Shown here: in pieces, positions 15,707-25,488 of the stretch
Layout: each line of letters begins with the position of its first letter
Position numbering within the stretch: the stretch's first letter is position 1
DNA from: Stenotrophomonas rhizophila
Lineage (GTDB): Bacteria > Pseudomonadota > Gammaproteobacteria > Xanthomonadales > Xanthomonadaceae
Direction: 5' to 3'
NCBI RefSeq assembly: GCF_003651185.1
Contig: NZ_RCDC01000007.1
Coordinates: 310,001 to 374,000, forward strand
DNA length: 64,000 nt
Made by a program: the position numbers and the translations under genes
The notes under the pieces: generated by a model
Databases searched by the model: none
What the model was told of the DNA's origin: nothing
What the model saw: the letters and a program-made list of their open reading frames with translations, nothing else

Positions 15707-16212
15707 TGACCGCCGCCCGTCCGCGTCCGAACGCGCTGATCTGGCTGCTGCTGTCGGCAGCGATCATCATCGCCGACCAGTGGAGCAAGGCCTGGGTGCT
15801 GTCCAGCCTGCCCGAGTACGAGCCGGTGGTGGTCATCGAGGGCTTCTGGAACTGGTACCGCACCTACAACACCGGCGCAGCATTCAGCTTCCTGAGCGAT
15901 GCCGGTGGCTGGCAGCTGTGGTTCTTCACCGCGCTGGCGTTGGGCATCAGCGGCCTGATGGGCTACTGGATGTGGGGCACCGCGCGCGGTGCCTGGCGCA
16001 GCGCCGTGCCTTACGCGCTGGTGATCGGCGGGGCGATCGGCAACGTGATCGACCGCCTCATGCACGGTCACGTCGTCGACTTCATCCAGTGGCATATCGG
16101 GGACCATTACTGGCCCTCGTTCAACATCGCCGACTCGGCGATCGTGGTCGGCGCGGTGGGTATCGCCCTGTTCGGCCTGTTCGACGGCAAGGCTGCCAAA
16201 AAAGCGGGATAA
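15706..16212 (+). CDS. lspA: Lipoprotein signal peptidase (signal peptidase II)
   Basis: Protein of 168 residues with four transmembrane segments. The catalytic aspartates are Asp116 in GNVIDRL and Asp143 in FNIADSA. It cleaves the signal peptide of diacylglyceryl-modified prolipoproteins at the inner membrane. Likely substrates in this window include CyoA, the RND adaptor and the lipoprotein near 53.1 kb. The ATG at 15706 overlaps the ileS stop (TGATG). Confidence 0.97.
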
Positions 16213-16265
16213 TTCCCTCCTGTATCCGTAACAACCCGGCTCACGCCGGCCGGAGTATCTGACCG

Positions 16266-17216
16266 ATGGATGTGTTGCTCGCCAATCCGCGTGGTTTCTG
16301 TGCCGGTGTCGATCGTGCGATCGAGATCGTCAAGCGCGCGATCGAGACCCTGGGTGCGCCGATCTACGTGCGCCACGAGGTCGTGCACAACCGGTTCGTG
16401 GTGGATGACCTCAAGGCCCGCGGCGCGATCTTCGTCGAAGAACTCGACGAAGTGCCGGACGACAACACGGTGATCTTCAGCGCGCACGGCGTCTCCCAGG
16501 CCGTGCGCCAGGAAGCCGACCGCCGTGGTCTGAAGGTGTTCGACGCGACCTGCCCGCTGGTCACCAAGGTGCACCTGGAAGTGGCCCGCCACTGCCGCGC
16601 CGGCCGCGACGTGGTGCTGATCGGGCACGCCGGGCACCCGGAAGTGGAAGGCACGATGGGCCAGTGGAACCGCGAGCGCGGCACCGGCCAGATCTACCTG
16701 GTGGAGGGTGTGGAGGACGTCGCCACGCTGGTCATCGACCAGCCGGAGAACTTCGCCTACACCACCCAGACCACGCTCTCGGTAGATGACACCCGCAGCA
16801 TCATCGACGCGCTGCGCACCCGCTTCCCGGCGATGCAGGGCCCGAAGAACGACGACATCTGCTACGCCACGCAGAACCGCCAGGACGCCGTGCGTGACCT
16901 GGCCAAGCGCTGTGACCTGGTGCTGGTGGTCGGCTCGCCGAACAGCTCCAACTCCAACCGCCTGAGTGAACTGGCGCGCCGTGATGGCGTGGAGTCCTAC
17001 CTGATCGACGGTGCCGACGAGATCGACCCGGCGTGGGTGGCCGGCAAGAAGCACATCGGCTTGACCGCCGGTGCCTCGGCACCGCAGGTTCTGGTGGATG
17101 GTGTGATCGCGCGCCTGAAGGAGCTCGGTGCCACCGGTGTGGGCGAACTGGAGGGCGAGCCGGAATCGATGGTGTTCGCGCTGCCGAAGGAACTGCGGCT
17201 GCGGTTGGTCGACTGA
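16266..17216 (+). CDS. ispH: 4-hydroxy-3-methylbut-2-enyl diphosphate reductase
   Basis: Protein of 316 residues catalysing the last step of the MEP isoprenoid pathway. The three [4Fe-4S] ligands are Cys12 (RGFCAG), Cys96 (DATCPL) and Cys199 (DICYAT), and the catalytic Glu126 is in HPEVEGT. The [10 protein letters not shown] block for substrate phosphate binding is present. It ends the murJ-to-ispH run. An slpA-type FKBP gene, found between lspA and ispH in E. coli, is absent here. Confidence 0.97.
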   Translation: MDVLLANPRGFCAGVDRAIEIVKRAIETLGAPIYVRHEVVHNRFVVDDLKARGAIFVEELDEVPDDNTVIFSAHGVSQAVRQEADRRGLKVFDATCPLVTKVHLEVARHCRAGRDVVLIGHAGHPEVEGTMGQWNRERGTGQIYLVEGVEDVATLVIDQPENFAYTTQTTLSVDDTRSIIDALRTRFPAMQGPKNDDICYATQNRQDAVRDLAKRCDLVLVVGSPNSSNSNRLSELARRDGVESYLIDGADEIDPAWVAGKKHIGLTAGASAPQVLVDGVIARLKELGATGVGELEGEPESMVFALPKELRLRLVD

Positions 17217-17256
17217 CCGCGCAGCATTCCGCCACGCATGCCATGGCGCTGCCCCG

Positions 17257-17279
17257 GTAGTGCCGGCCGCTGGCCGGCA
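17257..17279 (+). repeat. Single SMAG/REP-type palindrome
   Basis: GTAG head at 17257-17260 followed by a GCCGGCC-GCT-GGCCGGC stem, 41 bases past the ispH stop. It is the main structure in the 220-base gap before the peptidase gene. Confidence 0.8.
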
Positions 17280-17436
17280 GCGCACCCCGGTTGGCCCTGA
17301 TCGCGACCGGCAGACAGAACGTCACTGCGCGCCGCTGTGCCAATCATGGCCGCAACGCGACGTATGACCTTTGGCCATGGGGCAGGGCGCTGGCGGAGGA
17401 CTAGGATCAAGGGCTTCCCCCGCTGGAGCCTGCCTG

Positions 17437-19317
17437 ATGAAGATGCGTGCCATTGCCCTGTCCATGTTGCTGGCTGTGTCCGCAACAGGCGTGCAGGCGC
17501 AGACACCGCCGCCGCAGGACGTGGCCTTCCCGGGCCTGCTGCGCATCGACGTGGACGCGCGCGACATCGGGCGACGCATCTTCAAGGTGAAGGCCACGGT
17601 GCCGGCCAAGCCCGGCCCGCTGACCCTGCTGTACCCGCAGTGGCTGCCCGGGGCGCATTCACCGAGCGGCCCGATCGACAAGCTCGCCGGCCTGGTTGTC
17701 ACCGCCAACGGCACGCCGCTGCAGTGGACGCGCGATCCGTACGACGTCTATGCCTTCACCGTGCAGGTGCCGCAGGGCGCCAGCGAAGTGGTGGCCGAGT
17801 TCAAGTTCCTCTCTTCGCAGGGCACCCAGGGCCGCGTGGTGATGACCCCGGACATGCTCAACCTGCAGTGGAATGCCAATTCGCTGTACCCGGCCGGGGT
17901 GATCACCCGCAACATCCAGGCGCAGGCCACCGTCACGCTGCCGCCGGGCTGGTCGTACGCCACCGCGCTGGATACCGAGCGCCGCGAGGGTGACACGGTG
18001 GTGTTCAAGCCGATCAGCTATGACCACCTGGTCGACTCGCCGCTGTTCGCCGGCCGCCACTTCCAGCGCTTCGATCTGGACCCCGGTGCGAAGGTGCCGG
18101 TGCACCTGAATGTCTTCGCCGATGAGGCCAAATCGCTGGCCGCCAAGCCCGAGCAGATCCAGGCGCATCGCGCGCTCGTGCAGCAGATGTACAAGCTCTA
18201 CGGCGCACGCCACTTCGACCGCTACGAGTTCCTGCTGGCGCTGACCGACAAGCTCGGCGGCATCGGCCTGGAGCACCAGCGCTCCAGCGAGAACAGTGGC
18301 GAGACCGGCTACTTCACCGAGTGGGACAAGACCTGGCTGGGCCGTGATCTGCTGCCGCACGAGTTCAACCACTCCTGGAACGGCAAGTACCGGCGTGGCG
18401 CCGATCTGACCACGGCCAACTTCAACGTGCCGATGGGCGACAGCCTGCTGTGGCTGTACGAAGGCCAGACCCAGTTCTGGGGCCAGGTGCTGGCCGCGCG
18501 CTCCGGCCTGTGGAGCCCGCAGCAGACCCGCGACGTGCTGGCCAATGTGGCGGGCACCTATGATCGCGGTCGCCCCGGCCTGGCCTGGCGCAACCTGCAG
18601 GACACCACCAACGACCCGACCATCGCCCAGCGCCGCGCATTGGCCTTCCGCAACTACCAGATGAGCGAGGACTACTACTCCGGCGGCCAGATGGTCTGGC
18701 TGGAGGTGGAGGGCAAGCTGCGCGCGCTGACGGGTAACAAGCGCGGCCTGGACGACTTCGCCAAGGCGTTCTTCGGCATGAACGACGGCGACTGGAATGT
18801 CCATCCGTATACCTTCGAAGAGGTGGTGAGCACGCTCAACGGCGTGGCGCCGTTCGACTGGGCCAGCTTCCTGCGCGAGCGCCTGGACGGGCACGGGCCG
18901 CTGACCGGTGGCCTGGAAGCGGCCGGCTGGAAGCTGGTCTATACCGATACGCCGAACGAGGCGTTCAAGGCGCAGGAAACCCGCGGCAAGAACAGCAACC
19001 TGCTGTACTCCATCGGCCTGTCGGTCAGCGAGTCCGGCTACATCGGCGATGTGCTGTGGGACAGCCCGGCCTTCAACGCCGGTCTCATTCCCGGCATGAG
19101 CGTGGTCGCACTCAATGGCCGCGTGTTCAAGGCCGAGCAGTTGAAGGAGGCGATCACCGCCGCCAAGACCGACAAGGCGCCGCTGACGCTGCTGGTGAAG
19201 AGCTTCGATCGAATCGATACGGTGACGCTGGATTACCACGATGGGCTGAAGTACCCGTCGCTGGAGCGCATCGCGGGCAAGCCGGACCGGTTGGCGGACT
19301 TGTGGAAGGCGCGGTGA
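17437..19317 (+). CDS. Secreted M61-family metallopeptidase with PDZ domain
   Basis: Protein of 626 residues with a signal peptide (MRAIALSMLLAVSATGVQAQ, cleavage after VQA). The zinc motif is HEFNH at about residues 308-312 (LLPHEFNHSWNGKYRRG), with the third ligand region WLYEGQTQFW downstream. Upstream of it GGIGLEHQRSS is typical of M61 (glycyl-aminopeptidase-like) enzymes. The C-terminal part (residues about 520-610, VSESGYIGDVLWDSPAFNAGLIPGMSVVALNG) is a PDZ domain. It should act in the periplasm or outside the cell; the substrate is unknown. The ATG at 17437 is chosen because it gives a normal signal peptide. Confidence 0.92.
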   Translation: MKMRAIALSMLLAVSATGVQAQTPPPQDVAFPGLLRIDVDARDIGRRIFKVKATVPAKPGPLTLLYPQWLPGAHSPSGPIDKLAGLVVTANGTPLQWTRDPYDVYAFTVQVPQGASEVVAEFKFLSSQGTQGRVVMTPDMLNLQWNANSLYPAGVITRNIQAQATVTLPPGWSYATALDTERREGDTVVFKPISYDHLVDSPLFAGRHFQRFDLDPGAKVPVHLNVFADEAKSLAAKPEQIQAHRALVQQMYKLYGARHFDRYEFLLALTDKLGGIGLEHQRSSENSGETGYFTEWDKTWLGRDLLPHEFNHSWNGKYRRGADLTTANFNVPMGDSLLWLYEGQTQFWGQVLAARSGLWSPQQTRDVLANVAGTYDRGRPGLAWRNLQDTTNDPTIAQRRALAFRNYQMSEDYYSGGQMVWLEVEGKLRALTGNKRGLDDFAKAFFGMNDGDWNVHPYTFEEVVSTLNGVAPFDWASFLRERLDGHGPLTGGLEAAGWKLVYTDTPNEAFKAQETRGKNSNLLYSIGLSVSESGYIGDVLWDSPAFNAGLIPGMSVVALNGRVFKAEQLKEAITAAKTDKAPLTLLVKSFDRIDTVTLDYHDGLKYPSLERIAGKPDRLADLWKAR

Positions 19318-19341
19318 GTGCGCTGCGTGGAGGCCGCTGGA

Positions 19342-20970
19342 TCAGTCCGCGGCGTCCACATCCTGGGCGCTCTCGCACGCACGCTTCGGCGCACACAGGC
19401 GATCCAGCAGCGCCAGCGTGACCCCGTTGCTCCAGCCGAAGCCATCCTGCAGCGGGTACTCGCCACCGCCGCCGCCGGTGGCCGAACCGTCGACCACGTA
19501 CTTCTCCACCAGCTTGCCCTCGCGGTCATACACGGTCTGCACGGTGCGCAGGAAGCGCGTGCCGATCCGGCGGGCGAGGGTGTCCTGTCCATAGCGCTGC
19601 AGCCCGTCCACCGCGACCCACTGCAACGGTGCCCAGCCATTCGGGGCATCCCATTGCTGCCCGGTTGTCACGGTGGTAATCAGCAGCCCGCCATCGCGGA
19701 GCAGCTGCGAATCGACTGCCTGGGCGGTACGGCGTGCCTGCGTGCGCCCGGCGACGTCCAGCCACAAGGGGAACAGAGCGGCTGCGGTCAGGGCGGGGCG
19801 GGTCTGGCCACGCTCCAGATCGCGGTCCACGTACCAGCCTTGCTGGTCATCCCAGAGCAGTTGGTTGATGGCGTGCTGACGCGCCTTCGCCAGTTGGGTG
19901 AAGGTGCGTGCGCCGCTGCGATCACCGGCCGCCTTGCTGGCGCGGGCCACGGTCGTTTCCAGATGGAACAGCAGGCTGTTCAGATCGACCGGCACGATCG
20001 CCGTGGTATGGATGCTCGCCAACGCAGACGGCTCGGCGAGCCAGCGTGAGCTGAAATCCCAGCCCGATTCCGCACCGGCGCGCAGGTCGCGATACACCTG
20101 CGAAGGGGCGCGCTGCGGCGCCAGGGCGGCCGTGGCCACATCGTCCATCCAGGACTCTGTGCGTGGCACCGCGCGGTCGTCCCAGTAACGGTTGAGCAGT
20201 TGCCCGCCCGCCAGCCTGACCACCCGTTCGCGTGCCTCGCCCGGCGCCAGCGTTTCCGCGCCGCGCATCCAGAATGCACGCTCGATGCGCAGCTGCGGCA
20301 GGTAACGGCGGTAGGCGTCATCGCCTTCGTGGGTGGCGAGTAGATCCACCATCAGGCTGAAGAACGGCGGCTGCGAGCGGCTCAGGTAGTAGCTGCGGTT
20401 GCCGTTGGGAACATGGCCGTAGCTGTCGAGCTGGAACGCGAAGTTGTCCACCATGTCGCGCACCTGCTGCCAGCGACCACTGGAGGCCAGCCCGAGCAGG
20501 GTGAAATAGCTGTCCCAGTAGTACACCTCGCGGAAGCGCCCGCCGGGCACGACGTAGGGCTTGGGCAGCGGCAGCAGCGAGCCGTTCGGATCCACCGTGT
20601 CGATGGTGCGGGTCAGCACGGGCCACAGCCCCTCGATGTGCGCGCGCAGCGTCTCGCCCGCTGGTGGCACGTAGGGCTGGGTGTCACCGGGCACCGCGAA
20701 GTGCTCGGCCACGAAGGTTGCCAGATCGAATCCAGGTTGGGTCTTGGCGCGCTGCCACTCGGCGAGGAGGGGTGCGCTGGGCTGGCGGGGCACTGCATCC
20801 GCGAAGGTCTTCTGATCCTTGAACAGGTGTGCGCCCTGGACCTGCTGGAACAGGGGCTGCCACTGCTGGTCCGGTGTCTGCGGCGTCGGTGCCGTGTCGC
20901 GTGCCAGCGCAGTGGCACTCAGCAGCAGGGATGACAGCAGCAGACCGGCCAAGCGGGGACAGGGGCGCAT
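19342..20970 (-). CDS. treA: Periplasmic alpha,alpha-trehalase (GH37)
   Basis: Protein of 542 residues with a signal peptide (LAGLLLSSLLLSATALA). Both trehalase signatures are present: PGGRFREVYYWDSYF and QWDAPNGWAPLQW. The Gly-rich GGGGEYPLQDGFGWSNGV end is also conserved. It splits trehalose to two glucose molecules in the periplasm. It converges with the M61 peptidase gene. The ATG at 20970 gives the proper signal peptide; the open frame to 21054 adds 28 residues. The tRNA gene upstream is divergent. Confidence 0.95.
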   Translation of the reverse strand: MRPCPRLAGLLLSSLLLSATALARDTAPTPQTPDQQWQPLFQQVQGAHLFKDQKTFADAVPRQPSAPLLAEWQRAKTQPGFDLATFVAEHFAVPGDTQPYVPPAGETLRAHIEGLWPVLTRTIDTVDPNGSLLPLPKPYVVPGGRFREVYYWDSYFTLLGLASSGRWQQVRDMVDNFAFQLDSYGHVPNGNRSYYLSRSQPPFFSLMVDLLATHEGDDAYRRYLPQLRIERAFWMRGAETLAPGEARERVVRLAGGQLLNRYWDDRAVPRTESWMDDVATAALAPQRAPSQVYRDLRAGAESGWDFSSRWLAEPSALASIHTTAIVPVDLNSLLFHLETTVARASKAAGDRSGARTFTQLAKARQHAINQLLWDDQQGWYVDRDLERGQTRPALTAAALFPLWLDVAGRTQARRTAQAVDSQLLRDGGLLITTVTTGQQWDAPNGWAPLQWVAVDGLQRYGQDTLARRIGTRFLRTVQTVYDREGKLVEKYVVDGSATGGGGGEYPLQDGFGWSNGVTLALLDRLCAPKRACESAQDVDAAD

Positions 20971-21093
20971 GGGATGCCTCCGGAGGTGGGAAATCCACTG
21001 TACGGGGCGGCGCGTCAAGGGCTGGTACTTCCGGGGCAGCGCGCACGCGGTCATTGGGGTGCGGGCCGTTTGACGGTGCGGCCGCTTCCCTGA

Positions 21094-21123
21094 TTGACCA
21101 AAGTGGTCCGCACCCCCTAGAAT
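21094..21123 (+). promoter_or_regulatory. Sigma-70 promoter for tRNA-Thr
   Basis: TTGACC (21094-21099) and TAGAAT (21118-21123) are 18 bases apart, and the mature tRNA begins 11 bases past the -10. A perfect palindrome GACCA-AAG-TGGTC (21096-21108) covers most of the -35. Confidence 0.75.
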
Positions 21124-21133
21124 TCACGACCTC

Positions 21134-21209
21134 GCCGGAATAGCTCAGTTGGTAGAGCGGCGCATTCGTAATGCGTAGGTCGTAGGTTCGATTCCTATTT
21201 CCGGCACCA
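21134..21209 (+). tRNA. tRNA-Thr (CGT)
   Basis: 76 nt cloverleaf. The acceptor stem GCCGGAA/TTCCGGC is perfect and CCA is encoded. D arm GCTC...GAGC, anticodon stem GCGCA/TGCGT with loop TTCGTAA (anticodon CGT), T arm GTAGG-TTCGATT-CCTAT. It reads ACG codons. Confidence 0.97.
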
Positions 21210-21217
21210 GATACAGC

Positions 21218-21248
21218 AAAAAGCCCCGGCCTTGGCCGGGGCTTTTTG
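21218..21248. terminator. Bidirectional terminator between tRNA-Thr and RND pump
   Basis: AGCCCCGGCC-TT-GGCCGGGGCT flanked by AAAAA on the left and TTTTT on the right. It can end the tRNA transcript on the plus strand and the efflux operon on the minus strand. Confidence 0.9.
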
Positions 21249-21267
21249 TTTGGGGCGTTCGAGGCGA

Positions 21268-24200
21268 TCAGCCTGCTGGGTGCACCGGATGCGAAGACCG
21301 CCGCCGGAACTTCCGCGACAGCCAATTCCCCGCATCATCCACCACGGTGAAGGCCGCGGGAATCACGATCAGGCTCAGCAGCGTGGAGGTGATCAAGCCC
21401 CCGATCACGGCGATCGCCATGGGCGCACGGAAGCTGGAATCCCCGGCAAAGCCCAGCGCGATCGGCATCATGCCCGCGCCCATTGCCAGGGTGGTCATGA
21501 TGATCGGCTGTGCACGCTTGCGGCAGGCATCGATCAGCGCGTCGTGCTGGCTCATGCCGTGCTCGTCTTCGGCCATCACCGCGTAATCCACCAGCAGGAT
21601 GGAGTTCTTGGTGGCGATGCCGATCAGCATCAGCAGGCCAATCAGCGCCGGCAGCGAGAGCATGTTCTGGGTGATCAGCAGCGCGCCGAACGCGCCGCCG
21701 GCAGACAGCGGCACCGCAGCCAGAATGGTGACCGGCATCAGCGCGTGGTTGAACAGCAGCAACAGCACCATGTAGATGCAGATCAACCCGGCGGCCATCG
21801 CAAGCATGAAGCCGATGAACAACTCGACGAACACCTCCGCATCGCCGGTGTTGAGGAAGGTCACGCCCGGCGGCAGCTGCTTGACGCCCGGCAGGGCCTG
21901 CACCTCGGTCATCACATCGCCCAGCGGACGACCGTTGAGTTCGGCGGTGAGGGTCACGTTGCGCTGGCGCTGGTAGCGCGTGATCTGCGAGGGGCCGCTG
22001 CCTTGCTGGATATCGGCGACCGCCGCCAGCGGCACCGGGCCATTGCGGCCGGGCACGCGCAACTGGCTGATCAAGCCTGGGTTGGCCAGGGTGGCTTCGG
22101 CAAAGCCGACCCGGATCGGTACCTGGCGGTCGGGCAGGTTGAGCTTGGCCAGGCGCTGTTCGTAGTCGCCAGCGGTGGCGATGCGGGCGGCTTCGGCGAT
22201 GTCGGCGGTTGCGACGCCCAGGTCCGCGGCGCGGGCGGGATTCGGCACGATCTGCAGTTCCGGGCGCAGCAGCGAGGCGGTGGAGGTGACGCTGCCCAGG
22301 CCCTGGATACCGCGCAGGTCGCGTTCCAGTGCGGTGGCGGCATCCTGCAGGCGTTGCGGGTCGTCACCGGAGAGCACCAACTGCAGCAGGTTGCCGGGCT
22401 CGGAGCTGACATAGCTGACGCGCACGCCGGGCAGATCGGCCAGGCGCTCGCGCGCCTCACGTTCCAGCACGCGCTGGTCGCGGTCGCGTCCGTCGGCGCT
22501 GCCCCAGTCGAGCACCAGGGTCGCCTTGCGCGGCTCCCCGACGCCGGTCGCACCCGGATCGCCCAGGTCGAGCACGCTGCCGACCGCGGTATAGACCTGT
22601 TTGAGTTCGGGCATGTCCTTGAGCAGCCCGCGCGCGTGTTCGGCGACGGCCACGGTTTCCTGCAGGCGCGTGCCCGGCGGCAGTTCGAGATTGAGGTTGC
22701 TGCGGCCCAGATCGGACTGCGGGATGAAGGTGGCCGGGATGAACGGCACCAGCGCCAGTGACGCGACGAACAACCCGGTGGCCAGCCACAGGGTGCGGCC
22801 GCGATAGCGCAGGGCGGCGTCCACCCAGCCCAGGTACCACGTCATCAGTTTGGATTCCGGCTTCTCCTCGCCGTGCGGCTTGAGCAGGTAGGCGGCCATC
22901 ATCGGGGTGAGCAGGCGGGCCACCAGCAGCGAGAACAGCACGGCGGTGGCAGCGGTCCAGCCGAATTCGCGGAAGAACTTGCCGGCGATGCCGGGCATGA
23001 AGGCCACCGGCACGAATACGGCGGCCAGCGTCAGCGAGGTGGCGATCACCGCGTTGCCGATCTCGCCGGCGGCCTCGCGTGCGGCTTCCAGCGGTGGCTT
23101 GCCCATGCGCAGGTGGCGCACGATGTTCTCGATCTCCACGATCGCATCGTCCACCAGGATGCCGACCACCACGGACAGCGCCAGCAGCGTGATGATGTTG
23201 AGGGTGAAGCCGAAGAAGTACATCACCGCGAACGTCGGGATGATCGACAGCGGCAGCGCCAACGCGGACACCCACGTTGCGCGCCAGTCACGCAGGAACA
23301 GCCACACCACCAGCAGCGCCAGCAGCGCGCCTTCCCAGAGCATGGTCATCGAGGAATCGTAGGAGCGGTGCGTCTCATCGATCGCCGTGGTGACCAGGCG
23401 GAAGTCGATGCCGGGATGCTCGGCCTTGATCTTGTCCAGCGCGTCATGCACGCCGGCCTCCACCTTGACCTCGCTGGAGCCGCGGGTGCGCGACATTGAG
23501 AACGCCACCACGCCCTTGCCGTCCAGCAGGGCGGCCTCGGTGGGATCGGCAGCGCCATCAGTGACCGTGGCCAGCGTGGACAGCCGCACGGCGCGCCCGT
23601 CCGGCAGGGCGATGGAGTAGTCGCGCAGCGCCTGTGCGTCACCGACGGTGCCCAGCGTGCGGATGGTCTGCTGCGCGCCCTCGACCTCGGTCTTGCCGCC
23701 GGCACGCTCCACCTGGATGCGGGCCAGCTGCTGCGATACATCGCCGGCGGTGATGCCCATCGCGATCAGGGCATTGGGATCCAGATCCACGCGTACCTGG
23801 CGCTGCACGCCGCCCACGCGGGTGACGCGCGCCACACCGGGCACGCCGTACATCGCACGTGAGATGTCACGGTCGACGAACCAGCTGGCTTCATCGGTGG
23901 TCATGTGCGGGGCGACCAGCGCGTAGGTCATCAGCGAGCCGCCGATATCGACCTTGGAGATCACCGGTTCCTGGATGTCCTGCGGCAGGTCGGTGCGGAT
24001 GCGGGTGACTGCGTCGCGGGTGTCATCCAGCGCGGTGGCAAGATCGGCTTCCAACTGGAATTCGATGGTGGTGGTGCTGACGCCTTCGCTGACCGAGGAC
24101 ATCACGCGCTTGACGTTGTTGACCGTCGCCACCGAGTCCTCGACCTTGCGGGTCACTTCCGCTTCCAGCTGGCTCGGCGATGCGCCCGGCTGGGTGACGG

Positions 24201-24342
24201 TGACGGTGGTCATCGGGAAGGCGATGTCCGGGAAGCGGGCTACCGGCAGCTGATGGAAACCCCACAGGCCGGCCACGCACAGCACGAAGAAGATCAGCAG
24301 CGCAGGCAACGGGCGGTTGATCGCCCAGGCAGAGATGTTCAT
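21268..24342 (-). CDS. RND efflux transporter permease
   Basis: Protein of 1024 residues of the HAE-RND type, starting MNISAWAINRPLPALLIFFVL. It has two homologous halves with large periplasmic loops. The proton-relay Asp pair is in VVGILVDDAIVEIENI; GxxL...SVVVGI and the second-half LLMLIGIATKNSILLVDYA match the family. It pumps substrates out of the inner membrane/periplasm using the proton gradient, together with the adaptor encoded upstream and an outer-membrane channel that is not encoded here. Its ATG overlaps the adaptor stop (ATGA). Confidence 0.95.
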   Translation of the reverse strand: MNISAWAINRPLPALLIFFVLCVAGLWGFHQLPVARFPDIAFPMTTVTVTQPGASPSQLEAEVTRKVEDSVATVNNVKRVMSSVSEGVSTTTIEFQLEADLATALDDTRDAVTRIRTDLPQDIQEPVISKVDIGGSLMTYALVAPHMTTDEASWFVDRDISRAMYGVPGVARVTRVGGVQRQVRVDLDPNALIAMGITAGDVSQQLARIQVERAGGKTEVEGAQQTIRTLGTVGDAQALRDYSIALPDGRAVRLSTLATVTDGAADPTEAALLDGKGVVAFSMSRTRGSSEVKVEAGVHDALDKIKAEHPGIDFRLVTTAIDETHRSYDSSMTMLWEGALLALLVVWLFLRDWRATWVSALALPLSIIPTFAVMYFFGFTLNIITLLALSVVVGILVDDAIVEIENIVRHLRMGKPPLEAAREAAGEIGNAVIATSLTLAAVFVPVAFMPGIAGKFFREFGWTAATAVLFSLLVARLLTPMMAAYLLKPHGEEKPESKLMTWYLGWVDAALRYRGRTLWLATGLFVASLALVPFIPATFIPQSDLGRSNLNLELPPGTRLQETVAVAEHARGLLKDMPELKQVYTAVGSVLDLGDPGATGVGEPRKATLVLDWGSADGRDRDQRVLEREARERLADLPGVRVSYVSSEPGNLLQLVLSGDDPQRLQDAATALERDLRGIQGLGSVTSTASLLRPELQIVPNPARAADLGVATADIAEAARIATAGDYEQRLAKLNLPDRQVPIRVGFAEATLANPGLISQLRVPGRNGPVPLAAVADIQQGSGPSQITRYQRQRNVTLTAELNGRPLGDVMTEVQALPGVKQLPPGVTFLNTGDAEVFVELFIGFMLAMAAGLICIYMVLLLLFNHALMPVTILAAVPLSAGGAFGALLITQNMLSLPALIGLLMLIGIATKNSILLVDYAVMAEDEHGMSQHDALIDACRKRAQPIIMTTLAMGAGMMPIALGFAGDSSFRAPMAIAVIGGLITSTLLSLIVIPAAFTVVDDAGNWLSRKFRRRSSHPVHPAG

Positions 24343-25439
24343 CGGGCGGCGGCCTTGGCATCGGCCACCACGCGCACGCGGTCGCCCTCACCGAGGAAGC
24401 CGGCGCCATCCACCACCACCTGATCGCCCGCCTTCAATCCTTCAAGGATCGCGGTACGGCCCTTGACGGCCTGGCCGGTGCTGACGCGGTGGCGGGTGGC
24501 CTGCTGTGTGTCGTTCACGGTGAACACGTAGTTGTGGCCATCGCGCTGCACGATTGCTGCGGTCGGGATGGTCAGCACCTGGCCGTCGCCGGTGACGATG
24601 CGGCCATCCACATAGATGCCCTGTTTGAGCGGGCCGGGCGTGGGCAGGTCGGCGTAGATCGTGCCGGTGCGGGTCTGCCCATCGACACCCGGGGTGACCG
24701 CGCGGATGCGGCCGCTGACCACCTGGCCGCCGTACGGCAGCTCCACGGTGTTGCCGACGGCGACATCAGCCAGCTGGTTTTCCGGCAGCTCCGCGCGCCA
24801 TTCCAGGCGGCCATCGCGGATCAGGCGCAGCAGCTCGGTACCGGCGGAGACCACCTGGCCTGGCTGCACCAGGCGCTTGGAAATCAGGCCGTCGGCCGGC
24901 GCGCGCAGGTCGGCGAAATCGCGGCGCAGCTTGGCGGCGTCGCGCGCGGCACGGGCGGTGGCGGTCTGCGCCTCGGCATTGATGCGCGAGGCACGCAGCT
25001 CATCCAGGCTGCTTTCGCTGATCAGCTGCTGGGCGGCCAGCTTGGCGCTGCGCTCGAAGTTCATGCGGGCCAGCTCCTGCGAGGCCTGCGCCTGCCGCAA
25101 CGAGGCATCGGCCTGCGCCAGCTCGCTGTCCAGGGTGCGATGGTCCACCTGCAGCAGCACCTGGCCCTGCTTGACCCATTGCCCCACGTCCACCAGCAAC
25201 GCGGTGACGCGCTGGCCGCTGATCTCCACGCCCAGCTGCATTTCCTCGTAGGCGGTGACCGGCCCGGAAACCAGCACCGTGCGCGCCATGGTCTGCTGCT
25301 GCGCGGGCGCCAGCGAGACCGGCAGCGCCGAGCTGGCAGCGGCGGCGTCGGCCGAGGCCTTGTCGTCCTTGCCGCCACACGCGGACAGCAGCGCAGCGAC
25401 CAGGATCAGGGAGAAACTGCGGAAGGAGGGTGCACGCAT
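24339..25439 (-). CDS. RND periplasmic adaptor (membrane fusion lipoprotein)
   Basis: Protein of 366 residues with a lipoprotein signal (LILVAALLSAC, lipid-modified Cys followed by GG). The MFP layout is seen: lipoyl half (GVEISGQRVTALLVDVGQWVKQGQVLLQVD), an alpha-hairpin about residues 90-150, the second lipoyl half (DLRAPADGLISKRLVQPGQVV), then beta-barrel and membrane-proximal domains. It bridges the RND pump to an outer-membrane channel. The ATG at 25439 gives the lipoprotein signal. It lies 49 bases after tetR on the same strand. Confidence 0.93.
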   Translation of the reverse strand: MRAPSFRSFSLILVAALLSACGGKDDKASADAAAASSALPVSLAPAQQQTMARTVLVSGPVTAYEEMQLGVEISGQRVTALLVDVGQWVKQGQVLLQVDHRTLDSELAQADASLRQAQASQELARMNFERSAKLAAQQLISESSLDELRASRINAEAQTATARAARDAAKLRRDFADLRAPADGLISKRLVQPGQVVSAGTELLRLIRDGRLEWRAELPENQLADVAVGNTVELPYGGQVVSGRIRAVTPGVDGQTRTGTIYADLPTPGPLKQGIYVDGRIVTGDGQVLTIPTAAIVQRDGHNYVFTVNDTQQATRHRVSTGQAVKGRTAILEGLKAGDQVVVDGAGFLGEGDRVRVVADAKAAAR

Positions 25440-25488
25440 GGAGTGGCTTTCCGGGTCGGAACAGCGGGAAAAGAAAGGAAGGGGGCAA

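Noticed and set aside
20684..21325. Minus-strand frame containing NRNRTYDLRITNAPLYQLSYSG, upstream of trehalase
   Set aside because: This peptide is the antisense translation of tRNA-Thr and its flanks, a known artefact of tRNA genes; the frame has no ribosome site and ends inside treA.
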